Shown piece after piece: positions 1-6,499 of a stretch of 8,161 nucleotides of DNA; the first letter of the stretch is position 1; the number at the start of each line of letters is the position of its first letter. The notes under the pieces were generated by a model that saw only the letters and a program-made list of their open reading frames with translations, was not told where the DNA came from and made no database searches. The translations under genes were made by a program, and so were the position numbers. This DNA comes from Ruminococcaceae bacterium UBA2806 (GTDB taxonomy: Bacteria > Bacillota > Clostridia > Oscillospirales > Acutalibacteraceae): positions 56,879 through 65,039 of the forward strand of contig DEHG01000001.1 in NCBI GenBank assembly GCA_002351795.1. The letters are read 5' to 3'.

Positions 1-2
1 GT

Positions 3-44
3 CCAGCGTCACGCTGGCGCGTTGCGGCGCCGGCGTCACGCCGG
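3..44. repeat. Twin GC-rich hairpins with a shared core
   Basis: Two 15-base perfect hairpins lie 12 bases apart: CCAGCG-TCA-CGCTGG (3-17) and CCGGCG-TCA-CGCCGG (30-44). They share the core GCGTCACGC and differ only at one pair (A:T versus G:C), so the change keeps the pairing. The first 50 bases contain 39 G/C, far above the rest of the window. A T tract follows at 52-58, but it starts 7 bases after the second stem, so this is not a clean intrinsic terminator. It may be the end of an upstream gene, a structured RNA, or a repeat element cut by the window edge. Which of these cannot be decided here. Confidence 0.55.
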
Positions 45-59
45 GCATCGGTTTTTTTC

Positions 60-88
60 TTGACATATTGGTGTAAAAAGGGTAAAAT
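60..88 (+). promoter_or_regulatory. SigA-type promoter of the citrate synthase gene
   Basis: A perfect -35 TTGACA (60-65) is separated by 17 bases from a -10 TAAAAT (83-88), one mismatch from consensus. Transcription would start near 94-96, giving a 5' untranslated region of about 60 bases before the ATG at 155. It is the only good promoter ahead of the first gene. Confidence 0.8.
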
Positions 89-96
89 ATATCATG

Positions 97-126
97 TATC
101 AGTAGGTCATTATCGCTTTACTGATA
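97..126. promoter_or_regulatory. Inverted repeat at the citrate synthase start point (possible operator)
   Basis: TATCAGTA (97-104) and TACTGATA (119-126) form a perfect 8-base inverted repeat with a 14-base centre; a flanking G/T could add a wobble pair in RNA. It begins about two bases after the predicted transcription start. That position suits either a repressor operator or a hairpin at the very 5' end of the mRNA. The arms have some A/T bias, so chance is not excluded. No specific regulator is recognised. Confidence 0.4.
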
Positions 127-154
127 TTCGTTAAAATGAAAAGAGGTATGTAAA

Positions 155-1519
155 ATGGCAGATACAGTCGTTTTTGACGATAAGCTTACTGAGCTTTGTG
201 ATGAATACAGAAGATATAACGGCTTTAATTCAAATGATTATCTTACATATGGTGTAAAACGAGGACTCAGAAATCCTGACGGTACCGGCGTCATGGCGGG
301 ACTTACCAACATATGTAACGTTCACGGTTTCCTTATGGCGGACGGTGAAAGAATTCCTGATGAGGGTAAACTTACCTACAGGGGTTATGACGTTAATGAT
401 ATTGTCAACGCCTGTGTGCAGGAAAACCGCTTCGGTTATGAGGAAACAGCCTGGCTGCTGCTTTTCGGAAGTCTGCCCGATGAAAAACATCTTAAAAGGT
501 TTAAGGAAATACTCGGTCATTACAGAGAGCTTCCCCATAATTTTGCGGAGGATATGATAATGAAACTCCCTTCAAGGGATATAATGAATAAGCTCGCACA
601 TTCTGTTTTGGGTCTGTATACATTTGACGAAAATCCTGATGATACATCTCTTGAAAACAGTATGAGACAGGCTATACAGCTTCTTGCCTGTCTGCCTACT
701 ATAATGACCTATGCTTATCAGGTAAAGCGCAGAGCCTTTGATAAGGAAAGTATGTTCTTCCATCCGGTCGATCTTTCACTTTCAACAAGCGAATCAATAT
801 TGAGAGCGCTCAGGGCTGATATGAAATTTACGGATTCCGAGGCAAAGCTGCTCGATCTCTGTATGATACTCCATGCCGAACACGGCGGCGGTAATAACTC
901 CACCTTTGCGGCAAGAGTTCTGTCCAGTTCGGGTACGGATATATATTCCGCAATAGCTGCGGCAATAGGCTCGCTTAAAGGTCCCCGTCACGGCGGCGCT
1001 AATCTCAGAGTCCGTACAATGATGAATGCGCTGAAAGAGAAAGTTAAGGACTGGACTGATGAGGATGAAGTATATAATTATCTTGCAGCTATAATCCGCA
1101 AGGAAAAGGGCGACGGCACAGGGCTTATCTTCGGATTCGGTCATGCTGTATATACCCTGTCAGATCCTCGTGCAGTCATTCTTAAAAGAACCGCTGCAAA
1201 AATTGCTGAAGAGAAAAATATGACGGCTGAGTTTGATCTGTATAAGCTTGTCGAAAAGCTTACTCCGAAAGTAATGAGAGAGGTAAAGGGCAGCTCTAAA
1301 GTAATATGCGCTAACGTGGATTTTTATTCCGGTTTTGTATATGATATGCTCGGTATACCCAGCGATATGTTTACTCCCCTGTTTGCAGTTTCAAGAATTG
1401 CAGGCTGGAGCGCACACAGAATGGAGGAAGTAACCTACGGCGGAAGAATAATCCGTCCCGCTTACCGTTCAATGGTGCGAAGCAAACCGTATAAGCCGCT
1501 TGCCGAAAGAGTTGACTGA
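155..1519 (+). CDS. gltA: Citrate synthase, Si-type
   Basis: Condenses acetyl-CoA and oxaloacetate to citrate in the cytoplasm; in a fermentative clostridium it most likely feeds the oxidative half-cycle to 2-oxoglutarate and glutamate. The 454-residue protein carries the family signatures: HAEHGGGNNSTF (240-251) with catalytic His243, GPRHGGAN (276-283), GFGHAVY (327-333) with His330, DPRA (337-340), and NVDFYSG (387-393) with catalytic Asp389, followed by the conserved SRIAGWSAH (413-421). The Ala after His330, where many bacterial enzymes have Arg, resembles the GHAV form seen in other subfamilies and is not a defect. Length is slightly above the common 370-430, with an N-terminal extension of about 50 residues. 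The start at 155 has AGAGGT (141-146) upstream. It is the first gene of a probable two-gene transcript: a 53-base gap with no convincing terminator precedes the next gene. A 2-methylcitrate synthase activity cannot be excluded from sequence. Confidence 0.93.
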   Translation: MADTVVFDDKLTELCDEYRRYNGFNSNDYLTYGVKRGLRNPDGTGVMAGLTNICNVHGFLMADGERIPDEGKLTYRGYDVNDIVNACVQENRFGYEETAWLLLFGSLPDEKHLKRFKEILGHYRELPHNFAEDMIMKLPSRDIMNKLAHSVLGLYTFDENPDDTSLENSMRQAIQLLACLPTIMTYAYQVKRRAFDKESMFFHPVDLSLSTSESILRALRADMKFTDSEAKLLDLCMILHAEHGGGNNSTFAARVLSSSGTDIYSAIAAAIGSLKGPRHGGANLRVRTMMNALKEKVKDWTDEDEVYNYLAAIIRKEKGDGTGLIFGFGHAVYTLSDPRAVILKRTAAKIAEEKNMTAEFDLYKLVEKLTPKVMREVKGSSKVICANVDFYSGFVYDMLGIPSDMFTPLFAVSRIAGWSAHRMEEVTYGGRIIRPAYRSMVRSKPYKPLAERVD

Positions 1520-1572
1520 AATACAGCCGTTCTGTCGGCTTATCATAATAATATAATGAAGGAGATCTGCAT

Positions 1573-2790
1573 ATGAAAATAAATAAGCTCTGGATCCCTA
1601 TGATATTATTCGGTATCATAGGAGGCGCCGCTAAGATATGTGATACAATGTTCAATGTCAACGGTGTTGGATTTATTGTCAATTCCGATATATGCTCCGC
1701 TGCATTTATAGCGTCAATCGTTCTTGTCTGGCTTATCGGTGTAATTATGCTGTTGGCGGACAGAAAGGTCGAGGTAGAACTTACCCCGCCGAAAAGCAAG
1801 GCAACAGGATTTTTCGGATTCATTTCCGCTGTTTCTATTCTTGGCTCCGGTATCATTTCGCTGTTTTCACTCGGTAATACAGATTGGGCAGCAGGTACTA
1901 TAATAATTATTATACTTGGTATACTCGGCGGTCTAGTGATGCTTTATGAATCCTGTGTTTCCTTTACGGGTCATAACGGAATGACAAAAATGCCGCTGGC
2001 AACGCTTTTCCTTCCCGCATGGGCTTGCGGAAGACTTATCAGTCTGTTTATCCAGTATTCAAAGGTTTCTATCCATGCAACTGAAATGTTCGATGTTATA
2101 TCGGTAACATTCCTTATGCTTTTCCTGTTCTATCAGGCAATGCTTTTTGCTGAAATCGGTCCGAGAACAGCAGTAAGAAGATCTGCGCTTTACGGTATAT
2201 GCTATGTGATGTGCGGACTTATCACAACTGTAGATATACTGATAAAGATGTTCTCCCCTACGCCGGAAACAGGAGGAATAGATGTATTTGTAGTTGAGCC
2301 TACGCTTGGCAGAATTCTTATCTGTGTGACCGATCTGGCATTTGTATTCTATGCCGCATCATTTGTAATAAGCAATGCAAGAAATGCTGTACTTGACAGG
2401 TTTGACGAGGATGATGAATATGATGATCCCGAATTCCTCGGCGCAATTTCCGAGGATCACTCAAAGCCTGCTCCCCAAGAACCCGTAAAGAAAAAAAGCA
2501 AGGCTAAAAAACCCGAAAAGCCTGCTGCAAAACCGAAGCCCGTAATCCGATTTGAGGATGAGGATGAATATGAAGACGAGTACGCGCAGGAGGACACAAA
2601 ATCGTTCGGAGGACTAAAAATCGAGGATGAATACGAATATGATAAGCCCGAAGACACTGTGATCTCTGAGGAGAAGCCCGTATCCGTAAATACGCCAAAA
2701 GAAAGCGACGTATATATGTTTGAGGACAGTCAGGAGGATTATGACGAGATCTTCCGTATGCTGGACGAAATGGGAAGTAATGATGAATAA
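1573..2790 (+). CDS. Unrecognised polytopic membrane protein with acidic cytoplasmic tail
   Basis: I do not recognise this 405-residue protein. Hydrophobic stretches suggest about eight membrane segments, near residues 6-20, 40-62, 79-100, 106-126, 140-161, 172-192, 204-226 and 245-268. The tail (about 270-405) is hydrophilic: a Lys/Pro/Ala-rich linker (298-323) sits among blocks rich in Glu, Asp and Tyr. A short pattern of a basic or hydrophobic residue, Phe/Ile, then acidic residues recurs: RFDED (276-280), IRFED (325-329), LKIED (348-352) and YMFED (381-385). The end, EIFRMLDEM (392-400), could be a short amphipathic helix. The positive-inside rule weakly favours a cytoplasmic tail. A good ribosome site, AAGGAG (1559-1564), sits 8 bases before the ATG. 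The gene follows citrate synthase after 53 bases and is closed by a strong terminator, so the two are probably co-transcribed, but that alone does not assign a function. Confidence 0.85.
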   Translation: MKINKLWIPMILFGIIGGAAKICDTMFNVNGVGFIVNSDICSAAFIASIVLVWLIGVIMLLADRKVEVELTPPKSKATGFFGFISAVSILGSGIISLFSLGNTDWAAGTIIIIILGILGGLVMLYESCVSFTGHNGMTKMPLATLFLPAWACGRLISLFIQYSKVSIHATEMFDVISVTFLMLFLFYQAMLFAEIGPRTAVRRSALYGICYVMCGLITTVDILIKMFSPTPETGGIDVFVVEPTLGRILICVTDLAFVFYAASFVISNARNAVLDRFDEDDEYDDPEFLGAISEDHSKPAPQEPVKKKSKAKKPEKPAAKPKPVIRFEDEDEYEDEYAQEDTKSFGGLKIEDEYEYDKPEDTVISEEKPVSVNTPKESDVYMFEDSQEDYDEIFRMLDEMGSNDE

Positions 2791-2800
2791 TGTATAATAT

Positions 2801-2849
2801 AAACCGGAGATGCTGTACTGTTTGTACGGCGGCTCCGGTTTTAGCTTTT
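2801..2849 (+). terminator. Strong intrinsic terminator after the membrane protein gene
   Basis: A two-part hairpin: AAACCGGAG (2801-2809) pairs with CTCCGGTTT (2833-2841), and inside it GCTGTAC (2812-2818) pairs with GTACGGC (2824-2830) across a TGTTT loop, with one G-U pair. T-rich sequence follows (2839-2842 and 2846-2849). It starts 10 bases after the stop codon and closes the citrate synthase unit. Confidence 0.85.
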
Positions 2850-3006
2850 ACCTGAATCAGTGAAGATCTGAAAATAAAAACGTTCCAAATAATAATTACG
2901 ACCATATCAATGAACATTTTCCGGACGGTATGTTCAGATTTGAAAAAGAAATGCCTGCAAAAGTGTAAATAATTAATATTTCTGCGACTGAATAATTAAA
3001 AATCAC

Positions 3007-3040
3007 TTGACAAACTCATGAGAAAAAGGCACAATATAAT
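3007..3040 (+). promoter_or_regulatory. Probable promoter of the lrp-aminotransferase-ispE operon
   Basis: A perfect TTGACA (3007-3012) is followed by a perfect TATAAT (3035-3040), but the spacing is 22 bases, too long for a standard SigA promoter. At the normal 17-base spacing the -10 box would be CACAAT (3030-3035), which matches at four of six positions. So a promoter here is likely but its exact -10 is uncertain. The leader to the ATG at 3133 would be about 90 bases. Confidence 0.6.
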
Positions 3041-3058
3041 ATATGGTCAGGGAAACAA

Positions 3059-3087
3059 TGGATAAACGGCAATTGTAAGCATATAAT
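3059..3087 (+). promoter_or_regulatory. Possible second promoter of the same operon
   Basis: TGGATA (3059-3064, four of six matches to TTGACA), a 17-base spacer and a perfect TATAAT (3082-3087) lie between the first promoter and the gene. Transcription would start near 3094, about 40 bases ahead of the ATG. The AT-rich context makes a chance match quite possible. Confidence 0.35.
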
Positions 3088-3132
3088 TATGTAACCGGAT
3101 CCCCGATCATTTATTTTGAAGGAGAGATAAAA

Positions 3133-3618
3133 ATGGTAAAATTATTGGAATTGCTTGGCAGAAATGCAGATTTCACTCCTGCGGAGCTTTCTGCTATGCT
3201 CGGAAAAAGTGAAGATGAAGTAAAAAAAGAAATAGAAGAATATAAGGAACAGGGTATTATCAAAGGCAATAAGGCTATAATCGACTGGGGCAGAGTTCCG
3301 GATGCGGAAGTAAGAGCTATTATTGAGCTTAAAGTTACTCCAAAACCCGAAACAGGCTTTGATGAAACAGCCGAGATAGTTATGTCATATGACAATGTTG
3401 AAAGCGTTTATCTTGCAGCTTCATCAAGATATGACCTTATAGCTCTTGTAAAGGGCAGCACTATTCAGGAAATTGCCGAATTTGTTTCAAAAAGGCTTTC
3501 CACGCTTGAAAATGTAATAGGTACTGCAACAAGCTTCGTGCTTAATACATATAAGCAGGATAATGCTATCTTCGGCAATAATGATGAGGAAGACGAACAA
3601 AGGAGTATGATACTGTGA
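3133..3618 (+). CDS. Lrp/AsnC-family transcriptional regulator
   Basis: A DNA-binding regulator that senses an amino acid. Residues 1-52 form a winged helix-turn-helix (helices around FTPAELSAML and SEDEVKKEIEEYKEQGII). Residues about 60-140 form the ligand-sensing RAM domain, with the typical AIIELKVTP strand, an YDNVESVYLAASSRYDLIALVKG region (86-108) and the helix after it. A short acidic tail (144-161) follows. At 161 residues it is of normal family length. AAGGAG (3119-3124) lies 8 bases before the ATG. The stop codon overlaps the start of the aminotransferase gene by one base (TGATG), indicating translational coupling. The pair matches the arrangement of yugG (alaR) and yugH (alaT) in Bacillus subtilis, where the regulator controls the alanine aminotransferase. 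By that analogy it may control this operon in response to alanine or a related amino acid; the effector is not readable from sequence. Confidence 0.88.
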   Translation: MVKLLELLGRNADFTPAELSAMLGKSEDEVKKEIEEYKEQGIIKGNKAIIDWGRVPDAEVRAIIELKVTPKPETGFDETAEIVMSYDNVESVYLAASSRYDLIALVKGSTIQEIAEFVSKRLSTLENVIGTATSFVLNTYKQDNAIFGNNDEEDEQRSMIL

Positions 3619-4784
3619 TGGATTATTCCCGATTACTTAATGATAAGGTACAGGAGCTGAAACCTTCAGGTATCAGACGTTTTTTCGATATTGCAAATGA
3701 AATGGATCATGTTATATCCCTGAGTATCGGTGAGCCGGATTTTACTACCCCATGGCACGTCCGTCAGGAGGGAATAGAATCACTCAGAAGAGGCCGTACA
3801 TGGTATTCCCCTAATAAAGGCTTTGCCGAGCTGAGAAGCCAGATATCTAACTATTATGCAAGACGCTTTAATGTTGAATATGATCCCGATACCGAAATAC
3901 TTGTTTCTGTCGGCGGCTCGGAAGCTATCGACCTTTGCATACGGGCTATCGTTCAGGAGGGTGACGAAGTTCTTATCCCCCAGCCGTCATTCGTATGCTA
4001 TGAACCAATGACGATAATGGCTGACGGAACGCCTGTTGTTATCAGAACAAAGGCTGAAAATGAATTCAGGCTTACCGCTCAGGAGCTTGAAGCGGCTATT
4101 ACTCCAAAGACAAAGCTGCTTATCCTGCCTTTCCCGAATAACCCCACAGGTGCTGTCATGAGAAGGGAGCATCTTGAGGAAATTGCAAAGGTAATTGAAA
4201 AGCATAATATTCTTGTTCTTTCGGATGAGATATACGGCGAGCTTACCTACGGAAAGGAACGCCATGTAAGCTTTGCGGATATAAAGAATATGAAAGAACG
4301 CACGATAGTTGTCAGCGGCTTTTCAAAGGCGTATGCTATGACAGGATGGAGACTCGGATATGCTCTCGGACCCGAGCCTGTTATCACACAGATGACAAAG
4401 CTTCACCAGTATGCTATCATGAGCGCACCTACAATGGCTCAGTATGCCGCTATTGAAGCGCTTAAACACGGTGATGCGGATATTGAAAGAATGAGAGAAG
4501 AATATGATATGAGAAGGCGTCTTATTGTGGACGGCTTCAATAAAATGGGACTTACCTGCTTTGAACCCGAGGGCGCATTCTACTGTTTCCCGAGCATACA
4601 GATCTCAGGCAAATCGAGTGAGCAGTTCTGCGAGGAGCTTATCTACGATCAGCACGTTGCTATTGTTCCGGGTACTGCCTTTGGCGAATGCGGCGAGGGC
4701 TTTGCAAGAGTTTCATATTCATATTCTCTGAACCATATAAAAGAAGCTCTTAAACGTATTGATAAATTCCTGTCAAAGCAATGA
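3618..4784 (+). CDS. Class I PLP-dependent aminotransferase (alanine/aspartate type)
   Basis: Moves an amino group between an amino acid and a 2-oxo acid, using pyridoxal phosphate, in the cytoplasm. Counting from the ATG at 3618 (388 residues), fold-type I landmarks are: SIGEPDF (36-42), NNPTG (174-178), Asp203 and Tyr206 in LSDEIYGEL, the Schiff-base Lys237 in SGFSKAYAMTGWRLGY, and Arg364 in ARVSYS, which binds the substrate carboxylate. The start is a choice: GTG at 3615 lies 9 bases after AGGAG (3601-3605), the ATG at 3618 lies 12 bases after it. I prefer the ATG because MDYSRLLNDKV begins like relatives. It is coupled to the Lrp-type gene and 17 bases ahead of ispE. By the yugG-yugH analogy, alanine transamination is the first guess; aspartate or aromatic substrates remain possible. 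Confidence 0.92.
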   Translation: MDYSRLLNDKVQELKPSGIRRFFDIANEMDHVISLSIGEPDFTTPWHVRQEGIESLRRGRTWYSPNKGFAELRSQISNYYARRFNVEYDPDTEILVSVGGSEAIDLCIRAIVQEGDEVLIPQPSFVCYEPMTIMADGTPVVIRTKAENEFRLTAQELEAAITPKTKLLILPFPNNPTGAVMRREHLEEIAKVIEKHNILVLSDEIYGELTYGKERHVSFADIKNMKERTIVVSGFSKAYAMTGWRLGYALGPEPVITQMTKLHQYAIMSAPTMAQYAAIEALKHGDADIERMREEYDMRRRLIVDGFNKMGLTCFEPEGAFYCFPSIQISGKSSEQFCEELIYDQHVAIVPGTAFGECGEGFARVSYSYSLNHIKEALKRIDKFLSKQ

Positions 4785-4801
4785 AAGAGAGGTAGGACAA
4801 A

Positions 4802-5707
4802 ATGAAAATGACGGTGCAGTCGCCCGCCAAGATAAACCTGTTTTTGGATATTACAGGAAAAAGAAATGACGGTTATCATCTGATAAATACAGTGATGCAG
4901 TCGGTTTCTCTGTCTGATGATGTAACTGTTGCCCTCGATCAGGACGGACAGGGTATCACTCTTTCATGCAGCAGAGATGATATTCCCTGTGACAGCTCCA
5001 ATACCGCATATAAAGCGGCTGAAAAATTCTATGAGCATACAGGTCTTCCCATGGGCGGAGTAAACATAAAGATAAAAAAACGCATACCGTCCGGCGCAGG
5101 AATGGCAGGAGGAAGTACAGATGCAGCAGCAGTTCTGTACTGTCTGAACGAGCTTACGGGGGCTGGTCTGTCAAAAGAGGAGCTTGCAGAAATAGGCGAA
5201 CAGGTCGGCGCTGACGTTCCGTTCTGTGTTTACGGAGGCACGATGTCCGCAGGCGGTATAGGCACGATTCTTAGTCCCCTGCCCGATATGCCGTCATGCG
5301 AAATTGTAATAGTTATGCCTGATTTCAGGATCTCCACAAAGGAAGCCTATGAAAGATCTGACAGCATAGGCTATGACGAGCCGAAAAGCATGGAGCCTGT
5401 ATCAAGCGCAGTATGCAGCGGAAATGTTTCCGGAATAGCAAAGGCACTTTATAATAAATTTGAAGAGGTTGCGGATATCCGTGAGATAGACGATATCAAG
5501 TCCATGATGAAGCAAAGCGGCGCACTGGGCGCTCTGATGACGGGAAGCGGCTCGGCTGTATTCGGTATTTTTGATGATGAAGATAAAGCTGATGAATGTA
5601 AGAGCAGGCTTTCTGAAAAGTATAACGAGATATTTATTGTTCATCCTGTCCCGAACGGTCCGTCTCAGATAGTTCACGGAAGAATTATCGGTTCGCTGCT
5701 CAAGTAA
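4802..5707 (+). CDS. ispE: 4-diphosphocytidyl-2-C-methyl-D-erythritol kinase
   Basis: GHMP-family kinase that phosphorylates the 2-hydroxyl of CDP-methylerythritol with ATP, the fourth step of the MEP isoprenoid pathway. Visible motifs: SPAKINLFL (7-15) with catalytic Lys10, GYHLINTVMQS (24-34), the glycine-rich ATP loop IPSGAGMAGGSTDAAA (95-110), GADVPF (136-141) with catalytic Asp138, and MTGSGSAVFG (246-255). At 301 residues it is slightly longer than usual, with about 15 extra residues at the C-terminus (from GPSQIVHG). A purine-rich site AGAGAGG (4786-4792) lies 9 bases before the ATG. It is the third gene of the operon, 17 bases after the aminotransferase. Its stop codon overlaps the end of the convergent spoIIR gene by 8 bases. 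An alternative ATG two codons on (4808) would move Lys10 away from its usual position. Confidence 0.95.
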   Translation: MKMTVQSPAKINLFLDITGKRNDGYHLINTVMQSVSLSDDVTVALDQDGQGITLSCSRDDIPCDSSNTAYKAAEKFYEHTGLPMGGVNIKIKKRIPSGAGMAGGSTDAAAVLYCLNELTGAGLSKEELAEIGEQVGADVPFCVYGGTMSAGGIGTILSPLPDMPSCEIVIVMPDFRISTKEAYERSDSIGYDEPKSMEPVSSAVCSGNVSGIAKALYNKFEEVADIREIDDIKSMMKQSGALGALMTGSGSAVFGIFDDEDKADECKSRLSEKYNEIFIVHPVPNGPSQIVHGRIIGSLLK

Positions 5708-6359
5708 AAATACTTCCGAGCCACTCCAGTACTTTGAATTTAACAATATATTTATCACTTTGGGTAACGATATCGGTTTCGTTTTTATTTAAAGCGGAAC
5801 CGATATTTTTTTCTGCTGACGGTATGCATACGGCGGGATAAAGCACACACCACCAGTTATGCCCCTGACCTTTGCCGATAACGATCCTGAGAGCGTCATA
5901 TTCTCCTGCGGGAAGGGTAAAGTCACGGTACACCCTTGTATCAAAATGCATTTTTGTGATATAGACTTCGATATCCTGATCCTTGCCCTCTGTTTTTACG
6001 GTTTCAAGGGCTTTTTCCCGTATTTCGGGCAGATGACTTCGGGCGGCGTTTATCGCCTCCTCCTTTGTGCTGCACCAGGCAAATAATTCATCCGTAAGGG
6101 CAATTATTCTGTCACGGACACGCAGCTTTATTGCCTGATCTTCCCTGCTGTCCGAATTTGCTATTATATGAAAGCGCAGTATCCTGTTACCGATATCCTC
6201 ACAGGCAGCGCAGAAGCCTGTCATTGAAAGCAGTCCGCATATTATTACGGCGCAGGAAAGCGAACGCAGGGCAAGCTTTATATTTATAGCGCTTATAATA
6301 TCTGCGGGCAGGGACGAAAGCTTTTTGAACTGTTTTCTGATATTATCCGGAATACTCAT
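5700..6359 (-). CDS. spoIIR: Stage II sporulation protein R
   Basis: Forespore protein that is exported and triggers the membrane protease SpoIIGA to activate pro-SigmaE in the mother cell. From the ATG at 6359 it has 219 residues: a basic N-terminus, one membrane or signal segment (about 35-50, CAVIICGLLSMTGFC), then the SpoIIR domain with RFHIIANSDS (62-71), DQAIKLRVRDRI (74-85), LPAGEYDALRI (149-159) and the hallmark GKGQGHNWWCVLYP (162-175). An in-frame ATG upstream at 6443 would add 28 residues but has no ribosome site. The 6359 start has GGGGG (6367-6371) 7 bases upstream. The segment 183-197 is low in complexity because it also encodes the plus-strand terminator of ispE. No SigF promoter was identified with confidence. 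Presence of spoIIR supports a spore-forming lineage but does not prove that this strain sporulates. Confidence 0.93.
   Translation of the reverse strand: MSIPDNIRKQFKKLSSLPADIISAINIKLALRSLSCAVIICGLLSMTGFCAACEDIGNRILRFHIIANSDSREDQAIKLRVRDRIIALTDELFAWCSTKEEAINAARSHLPEIREKALETVKTEGKDQDIEVYITKMHFDTRVYRDFTLPAGEYDALRIVIGKGQGHNWWCVLYPAVCIPSAEKNIGSALNKNETDIVTQSDKYIVKFKVLEWLGSIFT
5770..5812 (+). terminator. Intrinsic terminator of the ispE operon, inside spoIIR
   Basis: ATATCGGTT (5770-5778) pairs perfectly with AACCGATAT (5798-5806). The stem continues inward through 5779-5785 and 5791-5797 with two G-U pairs, giving 16 pairs and a 5-base loop. Seven T residues follow directly (5806-5812). It lies 62 bases after the ispE stop and works only in the plus direction, since no T tract follows on the other strand. 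The whole element sits within spoIIR codons of about residues 183-197. Confidence 0.85.
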
Positions 6360-6400
6360 AAAAAAACCCCCATACAAATCATCTATGATCTGAGTATGGG
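6360..6400 (-). promoter_or_regulatory. Terminator-like hairpin abutting the spoIIR start codon
   Basis: On the minus strand CCCATAC (6400-6394) pairs perfectly with GTATGGG (6375-6369), enclosing a smaller ATCA/TGAT stem. GG and seven T residues (6366-6360) follow directly, and the ATG starts at 6359. The 3' arm includes three of the five G residues that serve as the ribosome site. The element could end transcription just before the gene, or mask the ribosome site, unless relieved. Its use is inference. Confidence 0.5.
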
Positions 6401-6499
6401 CAAAAAATAAAATAATATTCAATTTGAAAAGACTTGTTTTCATCCGTGAATCTGATCCGAGCTTATGACATTTGTCCGCCGGTTTACAACATTTAGGTC

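Larger units (their letters stand above)
2850..3132 (+). other. Intergenic region before the Lrp-type regulator gene
   Basis: No convincing gene. It contains a 7-base inverted repeat TGAACAT/ATGTTCA (2911-2917 and 2930-2936) and an open stretch of 34 codons without a proper start (2864-2968). It also holds three copies of AATAATTA (2891, 2968, 2991) and the promoter elements listed separately. The last two AATAATTA copies lie 23 bases apart just upstream of the -35 box, where Lrp-family proteins often bind phased AT-rich sites; that role is inference. Confidence 0.4.

Noticed and set aside
1525..1540. AGCCG/CGGCT hairpin between citrate synthase and the membrane protein gene
   Set aside because: Only 5 base pairs with no T tract; too weak to call a terminator, so the two genes are treated as one transcript.
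1371..1856. 161-codon minus-strand open frame across the citrate synthase end and membrane protein start
   Set aside because: Antisense to two well-supported coding regions, with no ribosome site or recognisable domain.
2504..2917. 137-codon minus-strand open frame over the acidic tail of the membrane protein
   Set aside because: Shadow frame produced by the biased GAG/GAT-rich codons of the real gene; no ribosome site and it crosses the terminator.
2911..2936. TGAACAT/ATGTTCA inverted repeat in the 2850-3132 gap
   Set aside because: No T tract on either strand and no recognised regulator; kept only as a note in the intergenic entry.
6360..6443. Longer 247-residue form of SpoIIR starting at 6443
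   Set aside because: No ribosome site at 6443, the extra residues are untypical for the family, and the region holds the leader hairpin.
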